Below, piece after piece: positions 55,695 to 64,000 of a stretch of DNA of 64,000 nt (position 1 is the stretch's first letter; each line of letters starts with the position of its first letter). The DNA lies in contig WHVA01000393.1 of the NCBI GenBank assembly GCA_015179125.1, positions 45,930 through 109,929 on the forward strand, read 5' to 3'. The position numbers were made by a program, and so were the translations under genes. This DNA comes from Gautieria morchelliformis. Its lineage: Eukaryota; Basidiomycota; Agaricomycetes; Gomphales; Gomphaceae. The notes under the pieces were generated by a model that saw only the letters and a list, made by a program, of their open reading frames with translations, had not been told where the DNA came from and did no database searches.

Positions 55695-55837
55695 GCATTC
55701 GGTGATCGGGCTAGCATGCCCGAGTTTGCTTATAGTCGTAGTTAGGTGGCGAAGGGGTTCCTTAGAGTTTTCTCTTTGGATCCCCCTTCGCCAGTTCGCC
55801 GCTTGAGTGTAGAGCATCTGCCTAGGTTGCCCTTATA
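55695..55837 (+). repeat. LTR portion of gypsy E, right copy
   Basis: Follows directly on the truncated integrase (junction at about 55660-55694), so the deletion removed the integrase core, the 3' leader and the first part of the LTR. Confidence 0.78.
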
Positions 55838-56708
55838 CCGGCCCCCAGCGGAGCTGCCACCTGTTGCATGTCATCCACATGACATCAAGGTCCCCCAGCA
55901 GGCTGGGAGGTCCTACAAGGCAGCTGCAGAAGCCCGCCCACAAGGCGAGGCCAACATTGTTATTGCCTCTTCCACGTTCCACATAATGCATATAGGATGA
56001 TTGAGCACTTTATATACCGATGTTGCGTGCCATGTGCACACGCAAGTGCGCATCCATTGTGTCTAGGTCTATGGACACATTGCCCTGCTGCTGCAGCCAC
56101 CGGCCCATTTGGTCATGGCCCATTGCAGCATGAAGCGGTCAAGTATTGACTGCTTCAGTAATTTCCTTGCATAGGACTCCCCTGAGCCCTATGGGTGAGA
56201 TTGTGTCACAAAGTGGCCAATTATTGACCGCTTGGTTAGTCCTGGTGTAGGACCCTGCCAGGTCCTACAAGGTGTAACTGCTATCCTTTGCAGTTAGGTG
56301 CCCATGATATTGTAGATCATTGGCTGTTCAGTTCCCCACGAACATCACCTGTTTGTGGGCTTGAGAGCACCCAAGTTGTTCTCAACCATGCGTTTCGGTT
56401 CAGAGGGGGAAGAACCATGCCCCCAAACCAACCAACCACCCACTACAACCTGGGAGTGCTGGTGGAGCTGGCACAACCACTGGTGTTCAGAATGCTGAAC
56501 ACCAGAACAGATGTGTTGGCACAGTGCCAGCACATCTGTCATGATGCCATGTCATGGTGTGATGCCACTCATGCCAGATCTGAGGCATCAGATCTGTGGT
56601 TATTCTGATGTACATTGGAATGACCTGGTCCATACACCCATCCCTTTCTCAAGGTCAAAGGGATGCTCCTTTTGGCTCACCCGGTGGGTTCATTCTAGAA
56701 CGGGAGGG
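55838..56708. other. No gene supported
   Basis: The first 130 bp resemble the GC-rich stretch near 50 kb in style. From about 56280 the text is rich in CACC/ACCA repeats without coding character. It ends with a polypurine tract AACGGGAGGG directly before the TGTAAAGAAG repeat, as expected of a 3' LTR border. Confidence 0.4.
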
Positions 56709-56870
56709 TGTAAAGAAGTAGATTATGATAGGGGAGGGGGGTCCACAAGACCAGTGTGTGGGAACTGCCTGGCAGTTCCCCAGCTAGATCATCTTACCTT
56801 ACACTGTCACTAGGTAGCAGACAGAATAACCACATCTTGGTCGAGTTCCGTTTGCCCTTGTGGTACAAGG
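56709..56870. repeat. Short repeat 'TGTAAAGAAG', copy b
   Basis: Matches 31890-32004 and continues to match after 49883 (GGTAGCAGACAGAATAACC versus TGTAGCATCTGAATTACC, then CCCTTGTG in both). The preceding polypurine tract suggests an LTR or LTR fragment of an unidentified element. It is truncated at the start of copia D. Confidence 0.55.
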
Positions 56871-57850
56871 ACCTAAGATTCACTCTCTTACACAAACTCA
56901 ACCCAAAGGCAGAAGAACATGTATTTGTTGGTATTGCTAAAAATGCTAAAGCCTGGAAGTATTACAACCGGCACTCCAGGCATGTCCAACTCTCCAGAAA
57001 TATCACATTTGACATTAGTGATACTAAATTACATGTGATACCTGGCGATGACAGTGATGAGGCTGGGCTCAAGGGGGAGCAAGGGGCACACAAGCTGCAG
57101 CTACAGAAACGAGGAGTAGAAGCAGGAACTAAGACAGTGGCAGAGGAAATGAGCCAAGATGAGGATGGAAACGCGGGCAGAACCCCACAGACATCCATGG
57201 CAACAACATCACCAGAAACCAAGGCACTGGCACCAGAACTCCAACCTAGCACCAGGACATTCAACAGACCAATACCGAAAATTGAACCATCCAGACCCAG
57301 TGCTGGACCGAGCATTAGTCAGCAATGAAATCATCACTGAACCCCACAGCTACAGCGAGGCCATCAATTGAGCTGACTCAGCAATCTGGGAACAAGCGAT
57401 GAGGACAGAAATAGCTCAACACCAGGAAATCAGCACCTGGGAGCTAATACAATTGCTGCCAGATTGAAATGTAATTGGATGCCAATGGGTCTTTGTGGTA
57501 AAGACAAAACCAGATGGAGAATTTGACAGAGGGAAAGCCAGAGTGGTAGGTCAAGGGTTCACACAAAGGCCATGTATGGACTACTATGACATCACTTCAC
57601 CAGTTGTGAAATTTGATTCTTTATGACTATTATTGGCAATGGCCAATACACTCAACTGGGAGATCGGGATGATGGATGTAATAGGGGCATACCTCAATTC
57701 AGAACTGGAAGAAGAAATCTATATGAAACAGCCTAAGGCTTCAACGATGGATCAGGTCAAGTCCTAAAATTACACCGTGTGATCTATAGACTCAAACAGG
57801 CAGGATGCACATGGTATAATAGACCCCGGAACACGCTACTAAACTTGGGG
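56867..57850 (+). pseudogene. Copia D integrase C-terminus, linker and RT N-terminus
   Basis: Reads LLHKLNPKAEEHVFVGIAKN, RHVQLSRNITFD, an acidic linker with SQDEDGNAG, then RT (WEQAMRTEIAQHQEISTWEL; CQWVFVVKTKPDGEFDRGKA; MMDVIGAYLNSELEEEIYMK). Several stops (TGA at 57325 and 57369, among others) show decay. The frame is cut at 57850 by a DNA element and resumes at 60582 in phase. Confidence 0.85.
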
Positions 57851-58062
57851 TAAGATAGAGGACGCTCTAATAGGGCACCCTTTTGTAATCTCTAACCCTA
57901 ACCCTAAAAATTGGCCAAAATCCTGAAGTCCAGTTTGAAAAAAAAAAAAAAAAACTAATCAGATTTCACATCCAGGATGCCTCCCCACTCATAGCCTATG
58001 TATTGTCATGTATCAAGTACCTCCAGATCAATAATGAAGTGCTATGCATAGGCAGCCTTGGC

Positions 58063-59091
58063 TGTCATGACCTGTCTATTTCCCTTACCCCGCTGTCTCT
58101 ACGTTCCCCCTCGTCACTCCCCCTGCATCTTCACCTGAGTTCGCCCCACCCTTCGACCACTCTTCCTCTATGTTCGCTCCATTCGCTGTTAGCCCCATTC
58201 TCTGAACGACTATTCGCTGCTCGCATATTTTGCCAGCAGGCACGCCATCAAACATGATCGATACCATTTACCTGGCGTGATGGTTCATCACTAACCCCAT
58301 CACCTTCTCGATCCAACCCCTTTAGGTGATTCATATGGCCGGGATGCATTCACGGGACGTCCTACCCGTAGGTCGTGTGGGATCAACCCAGCAGACGAAG
58401 AGTCCATGCAGGTGGTGTATATGCGGGTCCCAAGGCGTATTTCCGTACATAGGTGCCTTCGCCCTCTTTCCTCTCTGTTGTTTCATGTTCCCACTCTTCT
58501 TTCATTCTATTGTATGTTTATTCCATCTATTTGTATCATGACTGTGCACCCCTATCCAGCCCTGACTCATGACGGCCTCTTTCCTATTCGCTGTTACCAT
58601 ATGAGCATTCGATATAAGTAGTTTATATTCGCATGTATATTCTCCAGTTCAATTATCATACGTCCATCTTGTGCAAACTTGACCTCACTGTGACTATCGT
58701 CTTGAGCCTTCTCCTGTAGATTTCTATCTTTGACCAGAAGAGGACTTAGGCATCACTGGTGAGTTCTCATACTTCATCTTCGTTACCTTAGCCTTTGAAC
58801 TATTTTCTGTGCTGTCAGCGAAGGGCTCCGAAGGAGCGCCTTCGCCGGCGAAAGGATTGTCGATACTTAGACAACCTTTCCATGACACCTTGCACGTTAC
58901 GTCGTCAAGTGCCACGGGCTATTTCGCTATGACTGTAGATAGGGAAAGCTCTGTTCAGGCAGTCCTCTTATCTTCTGAACATTTATCGGTTCACCTTATT
59001 CACCGAATGGCATACTTCTTCGCACAAGTTATTCGGGCATTCACTGTGTTCACTAATACACGATATTAACGCCTTAAAACCAATCTTGACA
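58063..59091 (-). mobile_element. TGTCA-family solo LTR, copy 5 (1029 bp, short form)
   Basis: Starts TGTCATGACCTG, ends CCAATCTTGACA; flanked by TTGGC at 58058-58062 and 59092-59096. It sits inside the 57853-60581 DNA element. Confidence 0.92.
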
Positions 59092-59097
59092 TTGGCT

Positions 59098-59470
59098 TTC
59101 TCAGCCATCCAAAGTCTGGTGTCCATGATACCTTTGGTTTTGGTTTGCCCAGGCAGCCATTGAGCCAGAAAAGCCTTGTGAGTATGCTGAAATGAATATT
59201 GCAGATTGATTTGCATAGCTACTCCAAACAGAAAAAAAAAAAAAAAAAAAAAGAAAAAAAGAATGAGTAGTCTGTATTCAGATGATGGACTTGGAAACCA
59301 CTGACTGCTGAATTTGGATCAATGGGATATCATCAAGGCAAGCAATCACATTGTGCTCCATGGCATCTATATCTGTTGTTTGTGTACTTGACCTGTATCG
59401 GAACTTGACTGCACCCCAGTATAGCTCAATGAAGGTGAGCTCACAATGAAATTTTGGATAAGGCACCTAT
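59098..59470 (-). pseudogene. DDE transposase C-terminal remnant
   Basis: On the minus strand YPKFHCELTFIELYWGAVK matches the last catalytic Glu block (N/T-F-I-E-x-x-W-G-x-x-K) of Tc1/mariner-like DDE transposases common in basidiomycetes, followed by a degenerate helical tail. The start and the first two Asp blocks are missing or too decayed to see, and a poly-A run (about 59231-59260) interrupts the region. Confidence 0.6.
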
Positions 59471-59528
59471 TCTCAGGTTTTTAAGGCATGCCAATCATGC
59501 TTTAGACTTCCAGCCCATGCTGGATGCT

Positions 59529-60294
59529 TGTTACGTATCGGGATTTCCACTAAGTCGGAACTGGAAAGGACAGCGGCTTCAACTTATAGGTTGCGCCCCC
59601 AATGAACTATCGTCCTAGGTATTTCGGAAATGAGTCGGAAGTTGGAAAGTACTGAGCCAAAGGTTTGGTCGGAACTTGAGGCGGAACTGAGGCGGAAAGC
59701 GGAAGACAGAGAGACTGAGATCTTGCTGGACTCGCTGTGCTAAGAACAGGAGATGGAGCGAAGGAAATCAAGTATCGAAGGTGATTATCTCATTGCAGAA
59801 TAACAGACATACATGAGGGGGTTTTTATACAAAGCGCAGAGCAACAAGTAATGGTGTTGTACTAAGCAAATTCCGGAGGAAGCGGAAGTCGAGTACAATG
59901 TGTGGGAACTAACTAATTGGGAACAATGGGACTACAAGGGGGGTTCAGGGTAAGGTAGAACAATGGCAAAGAACAAGGGGTCGGGAAAACATATCTGACA
60001 ACGAACTACAAGGGTGACCGGATATATGGTTTTGATGGATGGCGAGGTGGGTCCGGTGGGTCCGGGTAATAGAGTCGAAAGAACAAGGGAAGTGTACAAG
60101 GGGCGGAATGTCGGAAATGTTGGAGGGGCGGAACGTTGTGCGGAACTATTGGAGGGGCGGAAGGAGTGGCGGAACTGAGGGTCGGAAGTCGGAAATGAAC
60201 GGTCGTAACAATGCTCTAGGTATAGAGATGTGGTTGGTTCAGCCAGCTTTTCTTCAATGTTCACACTCCGCTGAGGTCACGTGATTTATTACAT
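59529..60294. repeat. Candidate LTR rich in the motif CGGAA
   Basis: Bounded by TGTTACGTATCG and GTGATTTATTACA (TG...CA), but the flanking pentamers ATGCT and TAAGC do not match. The interior repeats CGGAAC/CGGAAG/CGGAAA at least 15 times on the plus strand, giving a strong purine bias. No coding. Confidence 0.35.
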
Positions 60295-60583
60295 AAGCGA
60301 CCAAATGTCCCTCGTCATCCTTGCGCCAAAATTTTCTGAGCATGTCCTTGCATCATACAAGCAATTTCCTGCACATTTGTAAAATTCAAGTTTTTTGTCT
60401 ATATACAGCTCAATTTTTATTCAAAGAATATTCTGTTTCCTGGAACTCATTTCTAGAGGTTACTTGCATGGATTATAGGAGGCAAAGTGGTGAAAAAGTG
60501 ACTGTGTGAACATCTATTGAGCTCAAAATATTGGGCTCAAGTAGATTATGTAAGGGTGCCCTATTAGAGCGTCCTCTATCTTA

Positions 60584-60770
60584 CATTCAAAGCACAGCTG
60601 ATGAATGTATACACATCAGGAAAGCTGGATCTGGCATCAATGTCATTGCAGTTTACGTCGATGACCTGGGGTTGGTATCAAATACAAGGGCCCACATGAT
60701 AAAGGTGAAAGAAGAACTAAATGAAAGGCTCCCATTGACAGACTTAGGAGAGATGAAGAAGATATTGGGA
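60584..60770 (+). pseudogene. Copia D reverse transcriptase catalytic part
   Basis: Reads IQSTADECIHIRKAG, VIAVYVDDLGLVSNT (catalytic Asp-Asp) and LPLTDLGEMKKILGLG, then abuts copia F running the other way. It joins in frame to 57850 after excision of the DNA element. Confidence 0.85.
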
Positions 60771-61659
60771 CTTGGTCTGGGCTGGCCCCCATACATCAGA
60801 CACAATTAGGTCACTGGGTAGCTGAGCTATCTCTTCAGCATCTTTGGGGAATGGATCAACATGGTGTTTCCCCCAGATGCAGGCTGTACACTGTATCGGT
60901 GCCTGTGTGTCGTTAATAAGCAACCCTTTGACAAGGTTATTACCCCTTAATGTTTGGATTGTCCACAGATTGACATGTCCAAGGATCTGGTGCCATTTGT
61001 CCATGGTGCATGCTTCTGCAACTGTTGCAAATTCCTTCGTTCCCTTTGCAGTTGTTACTTGGCATATATTCATCTGACTTTCCTTCCCATTCCAAAAATA
61101 GTACCGGATTTGGATTTGAATTCTACCCCTGCCGAAGTGAATGTAGCCGAGTGCCCAATGTCCACGAGGCACCCTATACTGATAAGGATTGGGTACCTCA
61201 GGCGCATGTTTCACATCATTGAGTTTGACCATGAATGTATCGATTCCAACTTTGAGTTCTAAAGGTACCTTGCCTCATCCCTGTGTCCTGAGAGAGGCAC
61301 TGGGCGTGATCCCATCAATTATGGTGCTGTCTGCCGTGTAAGCTGAAAAATTGTTTCTGTTGTGAGCTATATGTGTGCTTGCTGCAGGATCAGCAAGCCA
61401 GTCTGATGCTGACATTGAGATAAGGGCAGTATCATTAACCCAAAAGGCAAAATCATTTTCCTCCGCTTGCTTAGCTGTTTCAGTTTTGGGTTTGTACCAT
61501 GATGGCATCTGGCCCTGTTTGCCTCTGCCTGGTGCCCAGCAATCTTTGACATAATGACCCTTCTTTCTGCAGTTGTGGCATTTCCCTTTCATGGCACATG
61601 AGTCGTCATGTGACTGGGTCCTGAGGGCTGTTTTTTGGGTCAACCCAGCCTGTCATACC
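60771..61659 (-). pseudogene. Copia F gag knuckle, protease, pre-integrase and integrase start
   Basis: On the minus strand: knuckle CHNCRKKGHYVKDC, protease DWLADPAASTHIAHNR (Asp-Pro-Ala in place of Asp-Ser-Gly, so probably dead), the GAG-pre-integrase region (MDKWHQILGHVNLWTIQTL; CTACIWGKHHVDPF) and LIVSDVWGPA. A stop and a shift lie between protease and pre-integrase near 61270. The element is truncated at 60771. Confidence 0.85.
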
Positions 61660-62931
61660 TGTCAAGATTGGTTTTTAGGCGTTAATATCGTGTATTAGTG
61701 AACACAGCGAATGCCCGAATAGCTTGTGTGAATAAGTATGCCATTCGGCGAATACGTGAACCAATGAATGTTCAGAAGATAAGAGGGTTGCCCGAACGGG
61801 GCTCGCCCTATCTACAGTCATAGCGAAATAGCCCGTGGCACTTGATGATGTAACGTGCAAGGCGTCACGGAAAGGTTGTTTAAGTAGCAACAATCCTTTC
61901 GTCGTCGAAGGTGCTCCTTCGGAGCCCTTCGCCAACAGCACAGAAAATAGTTCGAAGGCTAAGGTAACGAAGATGAAGTATGAGAACTCACCAGTGATGC
62001 CTAAGTCCTCTGCTGGTCGAAGATAGAAATCTCCAAGAGAAGGCTTAAGACGATGATCACAGCGAGGTCAAGTTTGCACAAGATGGACGACGTATGATAA
62101 TTGAACTGGGGAATATACATGCAAATGTAAACTACTTATATCAAATGCTCGTAAGGTATCAGTGAATAGGAAAGAGGCCGTCATGAGTCAGGGTTGGATA
62201 GGGGTGCGCAGTCATGATACAACATAGATGAAATAAACATACAATAGAATGAGAGAAGAGGGAGAACATGAAACGACGGAGAGTGAAGGTGGCGAAGACA
62301 CCTGTGTACGAAATCATGTCTTGGGGCCCGCATATACACTGCCCTGCACGGGTTCTTCATCTACTGGGTTGATCCCACATGACCTACGGGTAGGATGTCC
62401 CGCGAACGCACCCTGCTCATATGACCACCCAAAGGGGGTTGGATCGAGAAGCTGATGGAGCTACTGACGAGCCATCATGCCGGGTAGGGATGTCAATCAT
62501 GATTTGATGGTGTGCCTGCTGGCGAATGATGCGAGCAGCGAATGGCTGTTCGGCAAAATGCAAGGAAGGGCGAACGGAGATGATGGAGGGGAGGAGTGGT
62601 TGAGGTGGAGGGCGAAGCCGAGCAAACATGGAGGAGGAGTGGCGAAAGGGGAAATGGGGGTAACAAGGTGCAGGAAATACACAAGTCATGATAATCCGAT
62701 TATCAGAACACCATTGAAGGAGGGTTGAGCAGAGGAGGTAATAGGCCCAGCGATGACTGCCAAGTCAGCCCAAAGACATTGATCGTGCGTTGACGGCGTG
62801 GCTATAATAATTTCCACGAACAGCGAGAATCGGTTGCCGAACACGGCAATGGCGATCGGAACGAACATGGAGGTGGAGTGGGAAACGGGAGAACAGAGCA
62901 TCTGAGTATGAGAAATAAACGTGTCATGACA
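61660..62931 (+). mobile_element. TGTCA-family solo LTR, copy 6 (1272 bp, long form)
   Basis: Starts TGTCAAGATTGG, ends CGTGTCATGACA; flanked by ATACC at 61655-61659 and 62932-62936. Like copy 3 it carries the extra 240 bp beyond an inner GTCATGA (about 62686-62692). It splits the gag of copia F. Confidence 0.92.
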
Positions 62932-62936
62932 ATACC

Positions 62937-63165
62937 CAATCTTTGTCCAAGATCCTGGCTATCAGGACATCTGACAAGATTGCAGCACTGCCGGCATTAA
63001 CCGCGGTAATGAATGAAGACCAAGATTCTGGCAGTGAAGTGAGTAGCATATTAGAGAAGTCACTGTCTGTGATTAATTGGCTGTGGGCACTCAGCTCTTG
63101 GCTGAGTCCCCGGAGCTTCTGGATGTGTTCTTCCATATTGGCTCCATCCTCTGTGTCAGGGTTCA
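62937..63165 (-). pseudogene. Copia F gag capsid fragment
   Basis: Reads DTEDGANMEEHIQKLRGL, then LITDSDFSNMLLTSLPESW and SDVLIARILDKDW, the UBN2-type capsid region of copia gag. It continues on the other side of copy 6. The upstream end is lost at the tandem repeat at about 63166. Confidence 0.82.
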
Positions 63166-63330
63166 CGCGTTTCCTTCCACAAGTTTCTATTTCCTTCCAT
63201 GAGTTTCCATCACCTTCCGTCAGTTTCCATAACCTTCCGTCACATGTCACATCCCGTCACATGTCACATTCCATCACATTCTGTGACCTTCCATCACTTT
63301 CCGTAACCTTCTACAAGTTTCCGTCTCCCC
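63166..63330. repeat. Degenerate 20-nt tandem repeat
   Basis: Imperfect units of the form TTTCCATCACCTTCCGTCAG and shorter variants (CCGTCACATGTCACATC) repeat through the interval. No coding. It lies between copia F and the gypsy gag at the right edge and may be part of an LTR. Confidence 0.65.
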
Positions 63331-63614
63331 TATTATGTAAGCCTTGCCAGCCCTATAAGACTGTAGCCCGTGTGGTGGCGTTTCCTCAGCTTGATCTCTG
63401 AGGATACCCACTACACAGGCAAGTCCCCATGTATCTATCGTTGGTAGAGTTATAACCTGAGGATACCCACTACACAGTTGGTCATTGTCCTAGTATCGGC
63501 TCTTATCTCCTTGAGTATCTTTGGTTGTGGCTTCGTCATTAGTGTTGCCCTCACAGAAGATCAAGCTCATAGGACGACCCCACACACTTTTCTTAACCAG
63601 CCTTCATCTCAGCC
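63331..63614 (+). other. Leader or LTR end upstream of a gypsy gag
   Basis: Contains a perfect 20-bp direct repeat CTGAGGATACCCACTACACA at 63398-63417 and 63457-63476. It probably covers the end of a 5' LTR and the leader of the element whose gag starts at 63615. The partner LTR is outside the window. Confidence 0.45.
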
Positions 63615-64000
63615 TATGGCAGACCAACTCCCAGACGTATACTGGGACGCCCTGGGTGACCATGGGCCATTTCTTCGAGGCCTCCTTTCCAGCCAAGCAC
63701 AGCAGCTGCAGCAACTTCAACTGCAGAATCAGGAACTGCACAATCAGATTGCTAACGTTCATGACCACTTAGCCAATGCTGCCACCAATGCTGCTGTTGC
63801 CGCTGCTCAAGCCCTTGCGCCCTCAGTACCTCACAGTGTCCCTCCATCTACTCGCTCTATCAAAGCAGCAGAACCGGAGAAGTTCAATGGAGACCATGCA
63901 GAGACTGAAGGGTTTATCAGGTCTATCAAGTTGTCCATCGCTGTCCAGCCAGCATCCTTCCCAGATGAACGCACAAAGATCCTATATGCTCTTTCCTTCA
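63615..64000 (+). CDS. Gypsy retrotransposon gag, 5' part (runs off the window)
   Basis: Open from ATG 63615 to the window edge (128 codons). N-terminus MADQLPDVYWDAL, a Gln-rich coiled-coil-like stretch (QAQQLQQLQLQNQEL), an Ala-rich linker, then KAAEPEKFNGDHAETEGFI, the entry to the retrotransposon gag capsid, as in gypsy E (KPSEYDGDRANGRNF). It is the same broad family as E but clearly a different element, with no defect in the visible part. Confidence 0.85.

Larger units (their letters stand above)
51458..55837 (+). mobile_element. Gypsy element E, decayed, with partial LTRs
   Basis: A 143-bp segment is shared at both ends (51458-51600 and 55695-55837; starts GCATTCGGTGATCGGG, ends GTTGCCCTTATA), most likely the 3' parts of the LTRs. 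Between them are gag, protease, RT, RNase H and the integrase N-terminus on the plus strand. The integrase core and 3' end are deleted at about 55660. At least seven in-frame stops are CGA-to-TGA type. Confidence 0.82.
57853..60581. mobile_element. TA-flanked inverted-repeat DNA element inside copia D
   Basis: Perfect 30-bp terminal inverted repeats (57853-57882 and 60552-60581; outermost AGATAGAGGACG) with TA on both sides (57851-57852, 60582-60583). Deleting it with one TA restores the copia D RT codons across the join (Leu-Gly-Tyr-Ile-Gln). It contains a DDE-type transposase remnant on the minus strand, a TGTCA-family LTR and possibly another LTR. Tc1/mariner-pogo superfamily is inferred from the TA target. 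Confidence 0.88.

Noticed and set aside
59529..60294. Calling this segment a firm solo LTR
   Set aside because: The flanking pentamers do not match, so it is kept only as a candidate repeat.
63166..63476. CRISPR-like array of direct repeats
   Set aside because: Repeat units are imperfect, contiguous or only two in number, in a eukaryotic retrotransposon setting.
1..64000. tRNA or rRNA genes
   Set aside because: I saw no cloverleaf with a convincing B-box or rRNA core sequence; the CAU-like motif at 42337 is a primer-binding site.

Overview
This is a window of basidiomycete (most likely Agaricomycete) nuclear DNA. The host genes are cut by many introns of about 45-65 nt, the families are fungal (GPI-anchored GH72 glucanosyltransferase, SUR7/PalI membrane protein, ATG26 sterol glucosyltransferase), and the flanking DNA is packed with Ty1/copia and Ty3/gypsy LTR retrotransposons. 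All exon models below were built by hand from splice sites and reading phase; each of the six host models closes to an exact codon count.

Region 1 (0.4-17.6 kb) is an ordinary gene island. In order it holds: an RRM plus CCHC-knuckle SR-like RNA-binding protein (minus), a GH72 beta-1,3-glucanosyltransferase (minus), a SUR7/PalI-type four-helix membrane protein (minus), an ATG26-type sterol 3-beta-glucosyltransferase (plus), a 2-oxoglutarate/Fe(II) oxygenase-like protein (minus, convergent with ATG26) and a RIC1-type Golgi GEF subunit (minus). The genes are 93-473 bp apart. They share no pathway, although three relate to the cell surface or membranes. Five of about 64 inferred introns use GC-AG borders.

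Region 2 (17.8-64 kb) is almost all mobile DNA, much of it nested. A minus-strand copia ('K', 19.9-29.3 kb) was hit by a solo LTR, a 7-kb gypsy ('H') and a 1-kb solo LTR. A copia integrase fragment ('L') carries another 1-kb LTR. From 31.9 to 49.9 kb lies a nest: a short repeat holds an 878-bp TA-flanked inverted-repeat DNA element, which holds a decayed copia ('B'). B holds an intact copia ('A', 1404-aa polyprotein, itself hit by a 1.3-kb LTR), another 1-kb LTR, and a second intact copia ('C', 1414-aa polyprotein, 498-bp LTRs identical by eye). Beyond that are a decayed gypsy ('E', 51.5-55.8 kb), a copia ('D') split by a second TA-flanked inverted-repeat element, a minus-strand copia ('F') split by the sixth 1-kb LTR, and the start of another gypsy gag at the right edge.

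The two most unusual signals are these. First, one 1.0-1.27-kb LTR-like family occurs six times, always solo, each copy with a perfect and different 5-bp target duplication, and five of the six lie inside another recognisable transposon. Second, old and young elements contrast sharply: internal stops in B, E and gypsy H are nearly all explained by C-to-T or G-to-A transitions (mostly CGA to TGA), whereas A and C are open from end to end. No RNA genes, CRISPR arrays or prokaryotic features were seen.
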